From positions 1 through 64,000 of the forward strand of contig NZ_JBGCCH010000040.1 of assembly GCF_041261205.1 (NCBI RefSeq): a stretch of DNA of 64,000 bases. Reading direction: 5' to 3'. Both the position numbers and the translations under genes were made by a program. Positions 53,619-62,001 of this stretch are shown piece after piece. The notes under the pieces are model-generated. The model ran no database searches, had not been told where the DNA came from, and was given only the letters and a program-made list of their open reading frames with translations. Each line of letters opens with the position of its first letter. Positions within the stretch are counted from its first letter, which is position 1. This DNA comes from Catenulispora sp. MAP5-51. GTDB taxonomy: Bacteria; Actinomycetota; Actinomycetes; Streptomycetales; Catenulisporaceae.

Positions 53619-54845
53619 ATGTCCGAGAACCGGCCGTTCCTCCCGCGGGTGCCGCCGCCGTTGGTGGTGGCGTGTGTCTGGGTCCTGACGACGTCGTACC
53701 TGTTGCTGGCGCAGTCGCAGCGGATGCAGCGGCCGTGGGGGCCCGTGGTGGGGGTGGGGCCGGGGCACCGGTCGTCATGGGCAATGGATGATCGGGAGTG
53801 GGTCGTCCTGGCGTTGGCGGGTGTGGTGGTGGCCTGCGGGTGCCGGTGGCTTGCCCGTAGGCCGTTGGGGGCGATTGCCGCGCTGGTGGTCGGGGCGCTC
53901 GCGTTGAACTACGACATCCACTCGGCCGGTATCGCGCCGGATCAGTACCTTCCCGTGTGTGCCGCGCTCTATTTCGTCGCCGCCGGCGAATCCCAGCGGA
54001 CTGGGGCTTGTGCGGCGGCGGTCGCGGGCGCCGGAGTTCTCGGGTACGTGGTGGTGTGCCTTGTCAGGGGCCTGAGGGTGGATACGGCGGTCGAGGCCGT
54101 CGTGGTGCTGTGCGTCGCTTTGGCTGCGGTGGTGGGGGATTCGCGGCGGCGGGAGCGTGCGCATGTCCGGGAGACGCGAGCCCGGGTGGCGTCGCAGGCG
54201 GTGGTCGCCGAGCGGCTGCGGATCGCCCGGGAGCTGCACGACATGGTCGCGCACACGATCGGGGTCGTCGCGTTGCAGGCGGGGGCGGCGAAGCTGGTGG
54301 TGCGCAGGCGGCCGGACGATGCGGTGAAGGCGCTGGGGGTCGTGGAGGACGCGGCGCGGGAGACGCTGGCAGGGCTTCGGCGCATGCTCGGCGCGTTGCA
54401 CGATGACGGGCCGGGGGCGGATGCGCCGCCGGAAGGGCTGGACTGCGTTGAGCAGCTGGTGGACAGAGCCCGCGAGGCGGGTGTGCACATCGAGGTCGAG
54501 CGGCGCGGGGTCTGTCGGCTGTTGCCGCCGGAGGTCGATCTGGCTGCTTTTCGGATCGTACAGGAGTCGGTCACGAACGTCTTAAAGCATTCCGGAGCGC
54601 GCGGCTGTCGGGTCCGGTTCGAGTACGGGGAGGCAGACTTGGCGATCGAGGTGGTCGACGACGGCAGGCACGCCGGCTGTGGCACTGATTACGGCACCGG
54701 GTACGGTCTGGCCGGGATGCGGGAGCGGGTCGAGCTACTACGGGGCGAGTTCAGCGCCGGGCCGCGTGCCGGGGGCGGTTTCCTTGTAGCCGCGCGGATT
54801 CCGGTTCCGGTTTCGGTTCCGGTTCCGGTGTCGGGGCGGTCCTGA
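53619..54845 (+). CDS. Sensor histidine kinase (NarL/DesK type)
   Basis: A 408-residue membrane kinase with about five hydrophobic segments in the first 175 residues, a dimerisation helix with the phospho-accepting His207 (ARELHDMVAHTI, HisKA_3) and an HATPase domain (FRIVQESVTNVLKHSGARGC, then GYGLAGMRERVELLRG). The tail is a Val-Pro-Val-Ser repeat coded by a hexanucleotide run near 54798-54832. The stop overlaps the response-regulator ATG by one base. The signal is unknown; the adjacent ABC exporter is a plausible target. Confidence 0.92.
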   Translation: MSENRPFLPRVPPPLVVACVWVLTTSYLLLAQSQRMQRPWGPVVGVGPGHRSSWAMDDREWVVLALAGVVVACGCRWLARRPLGAIAALVVGALALNYDIHSAGIAPDQYLPVCAALYFVAAGESQRTGACAAAVAGAGVLGYVVVCLVRGLRVDTAVEAVVVLCVALAAVVGDSRRRERAHVRETRARVASQAVVAERLRIARELHDMVAHTIGVVALQAGAAKLVVRRRPDDAVKALGVVEDAARETLAGLRRMLGALHDDGPGADAPPEGLDCVEQLVDRAREAGVHIEVERRGVCRLLPPEVDLAAFRIVQESVTNVLKHSGARGCRVRFEYGEADLAIEVVDDGRHAGCGTDYGTGYGLAGMRERVELLRGEFSAGPRAGGGFLVAARIPVPVSVPVPVSGRS

Positions 54846-55579
54846 TGGCGGTCCGCATCCTGCTCGCCGACGACCAGCCCCTGATCCGCTCCGCGCTCGT
54901 CATGGCGGCCACGGACCGGCCCGACCTCGACGTCGTCGGCGAGGCCGGCACCGGGCTGGAGGCGGTCCGGATGACCCGTACGCTGCGTCCGGACGTGGTG
55001 GTCATGGACATCCGCATGCCCGGCATGGACGGCATCGAGGCGACCGGTCTGATCACCGCCGGCCCGGACACGGCCCGCGTCATGGTCCGGACCACCTTCG
55101 ACGACGATGACAACGTCTACAACGCCCTGCGCGCCGGCGCCTCGGGCTTCCTGGTGAAGGACATGGGCATCGCCGAGATCCTGGCCGGCGTCCAGGTGAT
55201 CGCGGCCGGCGACGCGCTCATCGCCCCCAAGGTCACCCGCCGCCTGATCGAGCAGTTCGCCCGCCGCACCCGCACCGAGCCGCCCCCGGCGGACCGGGGC
55301 CGGCACCTGGGCGTCACCGGCCGCGAGCTGGAAACGCTGGCCCTCATCGCCCGCGGCCTGACGAACGCCGAGATCGCCGAGGCGATGGGCATCAGCGGCT
55401 CGACGGTCAAGTCCTACGTGACGCGCCTGCTGGTGAAGCTGGACGCGCGCGACCGGGTGCAGCTGGTGATCGTCGCGTACGAGAACGGGCTGGTCAGCAC
55501 CGGCGACAGTCCCTACCGCAGCATCGCCGACAACAGATCCGTGCCGAGCGCCGTCAGCGCGGACGCGTCAAGCGAGTAG
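54845..55579 (+). CDS. NarL/LuxR family response regulator
   Basis: A 244-residue partner of the kinase. Receiver domain with acidic pocket ADD (residues 8-10), phospho-acceptor Asp55 (VVVMDIRMPGMDG), Thr in MVRTTFD and Lys in FLVKDMG; C-terminal LuxR HTH VTGRELETLALIARGLTNAE with SGSTVKSYVTRLL. Its last 67 bases lie antisense to the 3' end of the ArsR gene, so the C-terminal 20 residues may be a non-conserved extension. Confidence 0.93.
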   Translation: MAVRILLADDQPLIRSALVMAATDRPDLDVVGEAGTGLEAVRMTRTLRPDVVVMDIRMPGMDGIEATGLITAGPDTARVMVRTTFDDDDNVYNALRAGASGFLVKDMGIAEILAGVQVIAAGDALIAPKVTRRLIEQFARRTRTEPPPADRGRHLGVTGRELETLALIARGLTNAEIAEAMGISGSTVKSYVTRLLVKLDARDRVQLVIVAYENGLVSTGDSPYRSIADNRSVPSAVSADASSE

Positions 55580-56610
55580 TACACATAGCGCCCCCTGCGC
55601 TCGGCCACCAGCAGCCTCGCCTTCCGCATCACCGTGAGGTGGCGCGAGACCTCCGGCGCCGTCAGCTCCCACGCGGCGGCCAGTTCCCCGGTCGTGTGCG
55701 GGCTTCTGGCCAGGGTGCGTACCAGCCGCAGCCGCACCGGGTGCGACAGCGCTTGCAGCCGCCGCTCGATGACGTCCATCGACACCGCGTGCTCGGCGGC
55801 ACCGGGTTCGGCCGCCGGGTACTGCATCACCGGGCGCCAGCCTCGGGCGTGGACCGCGACCAGGTGGGGGCTGCCGAAGACGGTCGGGATGAGGGTCACG
55901 CCGTCGGTGCGGGCGCTGGTCGCGTTGTCCTGGAGTTTGTCCACGACGATCGACGCGTCGCCGTCGGCGCGGGCGGCGAGTGTCACCGCGGACGAGACCG
56001 ACGCCAGGGCCGGGCCGATCCCCTCGCGCTCCCGCAGGCTCGTCTTGACCTGCACGTCCGCCGCCAGGCGCGGGACCACGTCGGCCCACGCGGCCTCGAA
56101 GAAGGCCTCGCCGCACTGCTCCAGCGTCTCGCGGACCCTGCGGCGCACCACGCCGGGGTCGGACAGCAGCCGCTCGGCGAAGGCCTCCTGCACCGCCCCG
56201 CGCGCCTGGGCCTGTTCCAGGGCGCGCTCGCGGGCGCCGGCGTCGGTCAGCGGCGAGGCGTCGCCGAAGTGGACGCGGTTGCTGCCGCAGGTGGTGACCA
56301 GCGCCGAGAGCACGTAGGCCTCGTCGTCGATCGCGTCGACGTCGTCCAGCTCCTGCTTCAGGCTGCCCTTCGGCCGGGCCGGCAGCAGGAAGTCCGCGCG
56401 GGAGGAGCGCCACAGGAACTCGGCCTCCTGAAGCCGCTCGGCCAGCTCCGGGCGCAGCGCCCCGCGCACGCCGGCCGCCCACGCCGCGAAGCGCGGGTGG
56501 TGGGCGGTGCCGGCCAGCGCGTGCAGCATCGCGGCCAGTTCGGCCAGCGGCGAGACGGCGAACCGCAGCCGCTCGGGCGGCATGCCGGTGATGTCGATGC
56601 GCAAGGTCAC
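55513..56610 (-). CDS. ArsR-type winged-helix regulator with large N-terminal domain (DUF5937-like)
   Basis: A 365-residue regulator. The N-terminal 240 residues form a helical domain starting LRIDITGMPPERLRFAVSPL, often annotated as DUF5937, and the C-terminal 85 residues an ArsR HTH (LQALSHPVRLRLVRTLARSP, then TTGELAAAWELTAPEVSRHL and RRGRYVYYSLD). No metal-binding Cys pair is present, so the signal is unlikely to be arsenic. Start is GTG 56610. Divergent from the MFS gene with an inverted repeat between them; such regulators usually sit beside exporters they control. Confidence 0.88.
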   Translation of the reverse strand: MTLRIDITGMPPERLRFAVSPLAELAAMLHALAGTAHHPRFAAWAAGVRGALRPELAERLQEAEFLWRSSRADFLLPARPKGSLKQELDDVDAIDDEAYVLSALVTTCGSNRVHFGDASPLTDAGARERALEQAQARGAVQEAFAERLLSDPGVVRRRVRETLEQCGEAFFEAAWADVVPRLAADVQVKTSLREREGIGPALASVSSAVTLAARADGDASIVVDKLQDNATSARTDGVTLIPTVFGSPHLVAVHARGWRPVMQYPAAEPGAAEHAVSMDVIERRLQALSHPVRLRLVRTLARSPHTTGELAAAWELTAPEVSRHLTVMRKARLLVAERRGRYVYYSLDASALTALGTDLLSAMLR

Positions 56611-56651
56611 TCAGCCATTGTCGCTGGTGGGGACGGTGGACGGCACGTCGG

Positions 56652-56668
56652 TTGACGCCATTGGTCAA
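56652..56668. promoter_or_regulatory. Inverted repeat TTGAC-N7-GTCAA between ArsR and MFS genes
   Basis: Perfect five-base arms with a seven-base spacer lie about midway in the 99-base divergent gap. Likely operator for the ArsR-type regulator. TTGAC also resembles a -35 hexamer on either strand. Confidence 0.55.
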
Positions 56669-56709
56669 TCCACGTGACGGACCGGGGCCGCGCCGCGCAC
56701 CGTTGGGCC

Positions 56710-58080
56710 ATGACCATGAGCGCGCCCCCGCGAACACCGCCGGAGACCGGCGGGGAACCTGGCAAGGAAGCCGTCGAGCGAACCGTCGAGCAAGCCGCCG
56801 AGCAAGCCGTCAAGCTATCCGCCCGGAAGGCGGCCCAGGGCCCGGCCCAGGACTCTGCCCAGGACCCGGCCCAAGCACCGGCCCGCCCCCGCGTCGGCGC
56901 ACGTGCGCTCCTGCGCGCCACCGGCGGCCCCCGCTACGCCGTCGCGCTGCTCGTCGACTCCTTCGGCAACGGCATGCTGCGCCCCTTCCTGCTGCTCTAC
57001 GGGATCGACGTCATGCGCCTGTCCGCGCCGGTCTCCGGCGCCGCGATGACCGCCGGCATCATCGCAGGGCTCTGCGCCACACCGCTCACCGGCCGGTGGC
57101 TCGATCGCGGCGCGCGCAGCACTGTGGTGGCCGCCTCGATGCTGATCCGGGTCCTGGGCACCCTGGTGCTGCTGGCGGCCCCGGCGGGCAGCGTCCCCTG
57201 GTTCACCGCCGCCGCGCTGTTCCTGGGCATCGGCAACCAGAGCATGCCCACCGCGCACGCCGCGCTCATCGCCACCGTCGCCGCCGGCCGCGAGCGCGAC
57301 GCGGCAGCGGCCGCCGCACGCTCGGTCCGCAACGGCGGCATGGGGCTCGGAGCGCTGGCCGCGACCGCCACCATGGCCGGCGGGCCGACCGCGATGCGGT
57401 GGCTGGCGGCGGCGACCGGGGCCAGCTTCCTGGTCTCGGCGCTGCTGGCCTGGACGGTCCGCATCCGGGGGCAGGCGGCGCCGGTGAAGGGATCCGGCAT
57501 CCGTACCGCACCGACGCCGGTGATGCTCAAGCTGCTGGCCGCCAACGTCATCTACGTGTTCTGTCTCAACGTCCCGGAGATCGCGCTGCCGCTGATCGTG
57601 GTGCGGATGCTGCACGCCTCCCCCGCCTGGGCCGCCGGGATCTTCGTCGCCAACACCGCGCTGGTGGTCGCCTTGCAGGTCCCGGTGACGGTGTGGCTGG
57701 GACGCTGGCCGCGCAGCGTCGCGCTGGCTGCGTCGGGGGGCGTGATCTCGGTGTCCTACCTGGGCTTTCTGCTCGCGTCCGCACTCGGCCACAGCCTGGC
57801 CGCCCCCGCCGTCGCCGCCGTGTCAGTGCTCTGCACCATCGGCGAGATCATGTACGCCGGCGCCGTAGGCCCGCTGCTGATGGCGATCACCCCGGCGCCG
57901 GTGCTGGGCCGCGCGCTGGCCCGCTTCCAGCTGTCCAACGGCATTGGCCTGGCCGTCTCCCCGTCGGTCATCACCGCCCTGGCCGCGCACGGCTCGGCCG
58001 CGCTGTGGCTGCCGCTGACGGCGGCGACGCTGCTCGCGGCGTGGTCGGTGCGCCGGCTGTCGGACGGGGAGCAGGAGTGA
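56710..58080 (+). CDS. MFS transporter
   Basis: A 456-residue major facilitator protein with about twelve transmembrane segments after an unusually long hydrophilic N-terminus (about 65 residues, rich in Glu-Gln-Ala and Ala-Gln-Xaa-Pro repeats). Motif A-like GRWLDRGARSTVV follows segment 2. The likely start is ATG 56710 (ATG 56716 also possible). Probably an efflux pump controlled by the divergent ArsR-type gene; the substrate is unknown. Confidence 0.88.
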   Translation: MTMSAPPRTPPETGGEPGKEAVERTVEQAAEQAVKLSARKAAQGPAQDSAQDPAQAPARPRVGARALLRATGGPRYAVALLVDSFGNGMLRPFLLLYGIDVMRLSAPVSGAAMTAGIIAGLCATPLTGRWLDRGARSTVVAASMLIRVLGTLVLLAAPAGSVPWFTAAALFLGIGNQSMPTAHAALIATVAAGRERDAAAAAARSVRNGGMGLGALAATATMAGGPTAMRWLAAATGASFLVSALLAWTVRIRGQAAPVKGSGIRTAPTPVMLKLLAANVIYVFCLNVPEIALPLIVVRMLHASPAWAAGIFVANTALVVALQVPVTVWLGRWPRSVALAASGGVISVSYLGFLLASALGHSLAAPAVAAVSVLCTIGEIMYAGAVGPLLMAITPAPVLGRALARFQLSNGIGLAVSPSVITALAAHGSAALWLPLTAATLLAAWSVRRLSDGEQE

Positions 58081-58127
58081 ATCAGCCCCCGGACAAGGTC
58101 CGGGGGCTACAAGATCCGGGGGCTGAT
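58081..58127. terminator. Terminator region with two mutually exclusive stems
   Basis: Directly after the MFS stop, AGCCCCCGGAC (58084-58094) can pair with GTCCGGGGGCT (58098-58108) over a three-base loop, giving a perfect 11-base stem. Alternatively, the 13 bases 58081-58093 pair perfectly with 58115-58127 over a longer loop. The gap lies between convergent MFS and P450 genes, so a bidirectional terminator is the plain reading. Confidence 0.8.
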
Positions 58128-58140
58128 GGAACTCGGGCGT

Positions 58141-59379
58141 CTACGATGCGGCAGGCCGCAGCACCACCGGCAGCGCGTCGTGTCCGTTGGAAATCAGCGA
58201 CCCCAGCGGACGCAGCGTGGTCTGCGGCGCCAGCGCGAGGTCCGGGAAGCGCTCGAAGAGCATGCGCAGTGCGATCTCCGCTTCCATCCGCGCGAGCTGC
58301 GAGCCCAGGCAGAAGTGCACGCCGTAGCCGAAGGACAGGTGGTCCTGTCCCGAGCGCGTGACGTCGAAGACGTCCGCGGTCTGGCCGTGCAGGTCGGGGT
58401 GGCGGCCGACCGCGGCGTAGGAGGCCAGGATCGCCTCGCCCTGGCGGATCGTCACGCCGCCGGGCAGCTCGATGTCCTCCACCGCGTAGCGCAGCGGCAG
58501 GTGCGCGACCGGCGCCTCGAAGCGCAGTGTCTCCTCGACGACGTCGCGCCACTGCGCGGTGCCGGCGTCGACCTTGGCGCGCTCGGCGGGGTGCGACAGC
58601 AGGGTGGTGATGCCCTGGTCGATCAGGTTGACCGTGGTCTCGTATCCCGCGGAGACGACCAGCAGGAGGGTGTCGAGCAGCTCCTGCTCGGTCAGGGCCG
58701 AGCCGTCGCCTTCCTCGTCCTGGTCGTCGCGGGCGGCGATGAGGACGGAGGTCATGTCCTCGCCCGGGTTCTCGCGCTTGTCGGCGACCAGGCCGGCCAG
58801 GATGCCGTAGACCTTGGTGGCGTTCTCCGTCTGCTCCTCGGCGGACAAGGTGGTGTCGAACACGGCGTCCACGCAGCCGCGGAACGCCTGCCGGGCCTCG
58901 GCGGGCAGGCCCATCAGGGAGCCGATGACCTGGATCGGCAGCGGGACGGCGAAGCGCTCGCGCAGGTCGGCGCTCTGGCCGGCCGGGGTGGCGGCCAGCT
59001 CGTCGAGCAGGGCGCGGGTCATCTCCTCGATCGCCGGGGCCAGGGCTGCCATCCGGCGGGCGGCGAAGGCCGGGCTGACCAGGCGGCGCAGCCGGCGGTG
59101 CTCGGCGCCGTAGGCGGTGAACATGTTGCTCACGCCGACCCACAGGGTCAGCGGCCACTTGCCGACGATCTCGTCGGGGAACTTCGGCCAGTGCCGGGCG
59201 GCGTCCTTGGACACCCGGGGGTCGACCAGGAGCGTCTTGAGCACGGCCGGGTCGGCTATCGCCCACACCTCCTGGCCCAACAGGTCGACGCGGGTGGCGG
59301 GGCCGTGGGCCCGGAGATGAGCGTCCTCGGTGTGGCGGTTCGCGCCGGTGGGATCGAGGGTCAGGACGTGCTGGTCCAT
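58141..59379 (-). CDS. Cytochrome P450 (CYP154-like), second P450 of the conservon
   Basis: A 412-residue soluble bacterial P450. I-helix oxygen-activation motif VVSAGYETTVN, ExxR motif in VVEETLRFEAPV, and haem loop HLSFGYGVHFCLGSQLAR with Cys357 as axial ligand are all canonical. ATG 59379 with GGAAGG seven bases upstream is chosen over ATG 59394. It lies 76 bases after the atypical P450 gene at the end of the conservon; in Streptomyces coelicolor such pairs are CYP157 followed by CYP154. It should need ferredoxin and reductase, which are not in the window. Substrate unknown. Confidence 0.93.
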   Translation of the reverse strand: MDQHVLTLDPTGANRHTEDAHLRAHGPATRVDLLGQEVWAIADPAVLKTLLVDPRVSKDAARHWPKFPDEIVGKWPLTLWVGVSNMFTAYGAEHRRLRRLVSPAFAARRMAALAPAIEEMTRALLDELAATPAGQSADLRERFAVPLPIQVIGSLMGLPAEARQAFRGCVDAVFDTTLSAEEQTENATKVYGILAGLVADKRENPGEDMTSVLIAARDDQDEEGDGSALTEQELLDTLLLVVSAGYETTVNLIDQGITTLLSHPAERAKVDAGTAQWRDVVEETLRFEAPVAHLPLRYAVEDIELPGGVTIRQGEAILASYAAVGRHPDLHGQTADVFDVTRSGQDHLSFGYGVHFCLGSQLARMEAEIALRMLFERFPDLALAPQTTLRPLGSLISNGHDALPVVLRPAAS

Positions 59380-59455
59380 GCTGGGGCCTTCCATGGCGGA
59401 CAGGAGCGATCGAGGACAGGCTACTGATTCACAACGGCCGGGGTGCGCGGGGCGT

Positions 59456-60676
59456 TCAGCGAACAGGGTTCTGCCTCGGGACCGGGATGGCGACCGGCAG
59501 CGCGGCCAGCCCGCGGGCGAAGGGCCCGGGCCGCCACACCAGGTCCTTCTCGGGGACCGCGAGCTCCATCTCGGGCAGGGCGTCCAGGATCTGGTCGATC
59601 GCCGCCTGGGCGATCAGGTAGGCCGCGGACTGGGCCGGGCAGGCGTGCGGGCCCACGCTCCAGGCCAGGTGGGCGCGGTTGCCGGCGCGCTGGTCGGAGG
59701 CGATGGCCGGGTCGTTGTTGCAGGCCGAGAAGCTGATCACCACCGGCTGGTCCGCGGGCAGCCAGACGCCGTCGATCTGCACCGGGTAGGGCGGGTAGGA
59801 GATGCCGAAGTTGGCCATCGGAGGGTCCTGATACAGCACCTCGTCCAGCGCGTCGCGGACGGTGAGGTTGCCGTCCAGCACGTCCCCGGAGAACCGCTCG
59901 TCGGTGAGGATCAGCAGCAGGGTGTTGGCGATCAGGTTCTGCTGGGGCTCGATGCCGGCGCCGTAGACGCAGGCCAGCTGGTGCACCATCTCCGGGAGTT
60001 CCAGCTCTGATTCGTGCTGCAGCATCCGGGTGGTGATGTCGTCGGCCGGGCGCTCCTTCTTCATCATGACCAGCTCGGCCAGCGCCGCGGCGAGCATGGC
60101 GTTGCCGGCCTCGGCGTCGATGCCCTCGAAGATCTTGGCCATGCCGATCGCCACCCGCTCGCCGATCTCCGGCGGGCAGCCCAGCATGCGGTTGAGGACG
60201 CGGAACGCCAACGGGAACGCGTATTGCGTGATCAGGTCCGCCTGGCCGGCCCGGCTCAGGCCGGCGATCAGGTCCCCGGCCACGTCCTGGACCACCCGGC
60301 GCAGCGCGTGCAGGTCGACGCCGTTGAGGCTGTACACGTTGGAGCTGCGGTACCGGGAGTGCTCCATACCCGCGCTGCGCAACGCATTCGGCCGCCACTC
60401 CATCATCGGCCGGACCGGGCAGGTCTGGGACAGGTTCGCCCCCTCCCAGCGGCGCGGGTCGGCCGGGAAGCGCTCCGGGTCGTGCAGGATCCGGATGGCG
60501 GTCTGGTAGCCGATCACCAGCGTGGCCGGCACTTCGGGGTCCAGCAGGACCGGGACCAGCGATCCGTGCAGGTTGCGCATCCGCTCGTACACGCCGTGCG
60601 GGTCGGCGGCGAACTCGGGCGTGTACATGGGGATGCGCGATATGGCGGTGCTCTGTGGGGGTGTCTGGGTCGTCAC
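59456..60676 (-). CDS. cvnE: Atypical cytochrome P450 of the CvnE / CYP157 type
   Basis: A 406-residue P450-fold protein directly coupled to the conservon GTPase (GTG start overlaps its stop by four bases). The haem loop reads AWSVGPHACPAQS with Cys346, so Trp replaces the usual Phe and Ala replaces the Gly after Cys. The K-helix has DEVLYQDPP, where Tyr stands in place of the Arg of ExxR, and the I-helix GAGIEPQQN lacks the Thr. Loss of ExxR is a known mark of the CYP157 family, the P450s linked to conservons. It may be catalytically unusual or serve a signalling role with the GTPase. Confidence 0.9.
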   Translation of the reverse strand: MTTQTPPQSTAISRIPMYTPEFAADPHGVYERMRNLHGSLVPVLLDPEVPATLVIGYQTAIRILHDPERFPADPRRWEGANLSQTCPVRPMMEWRPNALRSAGMEHSRYRSSNVYSLNGVDLHALRRVVQDVAGDLIAGLSRAGQADLITQYAFPLAFRVLNRMLGCPPEIGERVAIGMAKIFEGIDAEAGNAMLAAALAELVMMKKERPADDITTRMLQHESELELPEMVHQLACVYGAGIEPQQNLIANTLLLILTDERFSGDVLDGNLTVRDALDEVLYQDPPMANFGISYPPYPVQIDGVWLPADQPVVISFSACNNDPAIASDQRAGNRAHLAWSVGPHACPAQSAAYLIAQAAIDQILDALPEMELAVPEKDLVWRPGPFARGLAALPVAIPVPRQNPVR

Positions 60677-61266
60677 GCGAGCGTCTCCGGTCGGCTGGTG
60701 AGGTGTTCGACGAGCATGATCAGGGCCTTGATGGACGAGGTCTGGTCGCGGGCGTCGCAGACGGTCAGGGGGGTGGTCGGCGCCAGGTCCAGGGCCTCGC
60801 GGATCTCCTGGGCCGGATAGCGGCGCCCGCCGTCGAACTCGTTCACGGCGACCGTGTAGGGCAGGCCGCGCTTCTCCACGGCACTGAGGATCTCGTCGGA
60901 GTGGTCCAGGCGCCGGGTGTCGACCAGCACCAGGGCACCGGCCGCGCCGCGGGCCAGCTCGTCCCACATCGGCAGGAACCGGTGCTGCCCCGGCGTGCCG
61001 AACAGGTACAGCGCCACGTCCCCGAAGGTCCGGCGCCCGAAGTCCATGGCCACCGTCGTCGAGGTCTTCTTCGGCAGCCCGGCCAGGTCGTCCACGCCGA
61101 GACTGGCCTCGGTGATCGGCTCCTCGGTGCGCAGCGGCTTGATCTCCGAGACGCTGCCCACGAACGTGGTCTTGCCGGCCCCGAAGTGGCCGGCCACCAG
61201 CAGCTTCACGGACCGGGTGACGGTGCCGGGCAGGTAGGCGACCTCAGACAAGTTGGCGGAGCCCAC
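60673..61266 (-). CDS. cvnD: Conservon GTP-binding protein CvnD
   Basis: A 197-residue small GTPase of the conservon family. G1 loop GHFGAGKTT (about residues 26-34), G3 FGTPGQHRF, and a G4-like VNEFDGG. It is thought to interact with CvnA-C at the membrane as a G-protein-like switch. GTG start at 61266, overlapping the end of cvnC by 23 bases; its own stop overlaps the P450 start. Confidence 0.93.
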   Translation of the reverse strand: MGSANLSEVAYLPGTVTRSVKLLVAGHFGAGKTTFVGSVSEIKPLRTEEPITEASLGVDDLAGLPKKTSTTVAMDFGRRTFGDVALYLFGTPGQHRFLPMWDELARGAAGALVLVDTRRLDHSDEILSAVEKRGLPYTVAVNEFDGGRRYPAQEIREALDLAPTTPLTVCDARDQTSSIKALIMLVEHLTSRPETLA

Positions 61267-61591
61267 GGAGAACCTCTTTCAGCACGTCGATCTCGGGGAC
61301 GTCGGCGGTCGGAGCGGGGACGGCGAGATGTCCGGAGTCCATCAGGGCGGAGGCCAGGATCGAGACCACCGACGGCGGCAGATCCAGGTGCGCGGCGATC
61401 TCCGCGACCGACAGGGCGCCGTGCCGGCTGCACACGCCCAGCACCCGGCGCTGCTCGGGGGCCAGCCCCTGGGCCGGGACGTCCTGCGCGATCAGCAGCG
61501 TCACCAGCCCGAGCTTGCGGCTGGGGCGCACCACGCCGCCGGTCACGACGTACGCGCGCACCAGGTCCGGGTCGCGCCGCGGCCGGCTCAT
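61244..61591 (-). CDS. cvnC: Conservon protein CvnC (DUF742)
   Basis: A 115-residue DUF742 protein. PDLVRAYVVTGGVVRPSRKL at the start and a C-terminal winged-helix-like part (HGALSVAEIAAHLDLPPSVV, then VLKEVLRGLRQL) are typical. ATG 61591 overlaps the cvnB stop (ATGA), so a longer reading is not used. Part of the CvnA-D membrane-associated complex. Confidence 0.92.
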   Translation of the reverse strand: MSRPRRDPDLVRAYVVTGGVVRPSRKLGLVTLLIAQDVPAQGLAPEQRRVLGVCSRHGALSVAEIAAHLDLPPSVVSILASALMDSGHLAVPAPTADVPEIDVLKEVLRGLRQLV

Positions 61592-61998
61592 GGCCGGCGC
61601 GTCTCGCTGGTCAGCTCGTTGCCCAGGCGCGAGGCCAGATCGTTCATCCGGTGCACGATCAGCCCGGCGTCCGCGGTGGGCTCCGCGCACACCCCCAGCA
61701 TCGCGTTCTGGCCCGCGGCGGTGACCAGGACCAGGGCCTGGTCGTACTCGATCAGGTTCTGCCGCAGCCGGTTGTCCTGGTCCCCGGTCATCGTGGCCAG
61801 CGCCTTGCCCAGGGACTGCACCCCGCTGACCGCCGCGGCGAACGCGTCGGCCTCGTCGCGGGAGATCGAGTCCGAATGCGCCATGCGCAGCCCGTCCCCG
61901 GAGATGAGGACCGAGTAGCGCACCCCTTCGATGTCCAGGCTGCTGAGCATCCAGGTCAGCTTGTTGTTCCCGTCAGCCGGCGGGGCGGTGGTGCTCAC
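61588..61998 (-). CDS. cvnB: Conservon roadblock/LC7 protein CvnB
   Basis: A 136-residue roadblock/LC7-domain protein: LTWMLSSLDIEGVRYSVLIS, DGLRMAHSDSISRDEADAFA and GVCAEPTADAGLIVHRMNDL cover the whole fold. Roadblock proteins are regulators or GTPase-activating partners of small GTPases such as CvnD. GTG start three bases after the cvnA stop. Confidence 0.92.
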   Translation of the reverse strand: MSTTAPPADGNNKLTWMLSSLDIEGVRYSVLISGDGLRMAHSDSISRDEADAFAAAVSGVQSLGKALATMTGDQDNRLRQNLIEYDQALVLVTAAGQNAMLGVCAEPTADAGLIVHRMNDLASRLGNELTSETRRP

Positions 61999-62001
61999 GG
62001 G

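Noticed and set aside
60455-60470. GGAAGCGCTCCGG inside the atypical P450 as a CebR-like box (TGGGAGCGCTCCCA)
   Set aside because: Imperfect, inside a coding region and remote from any cellulase gene.
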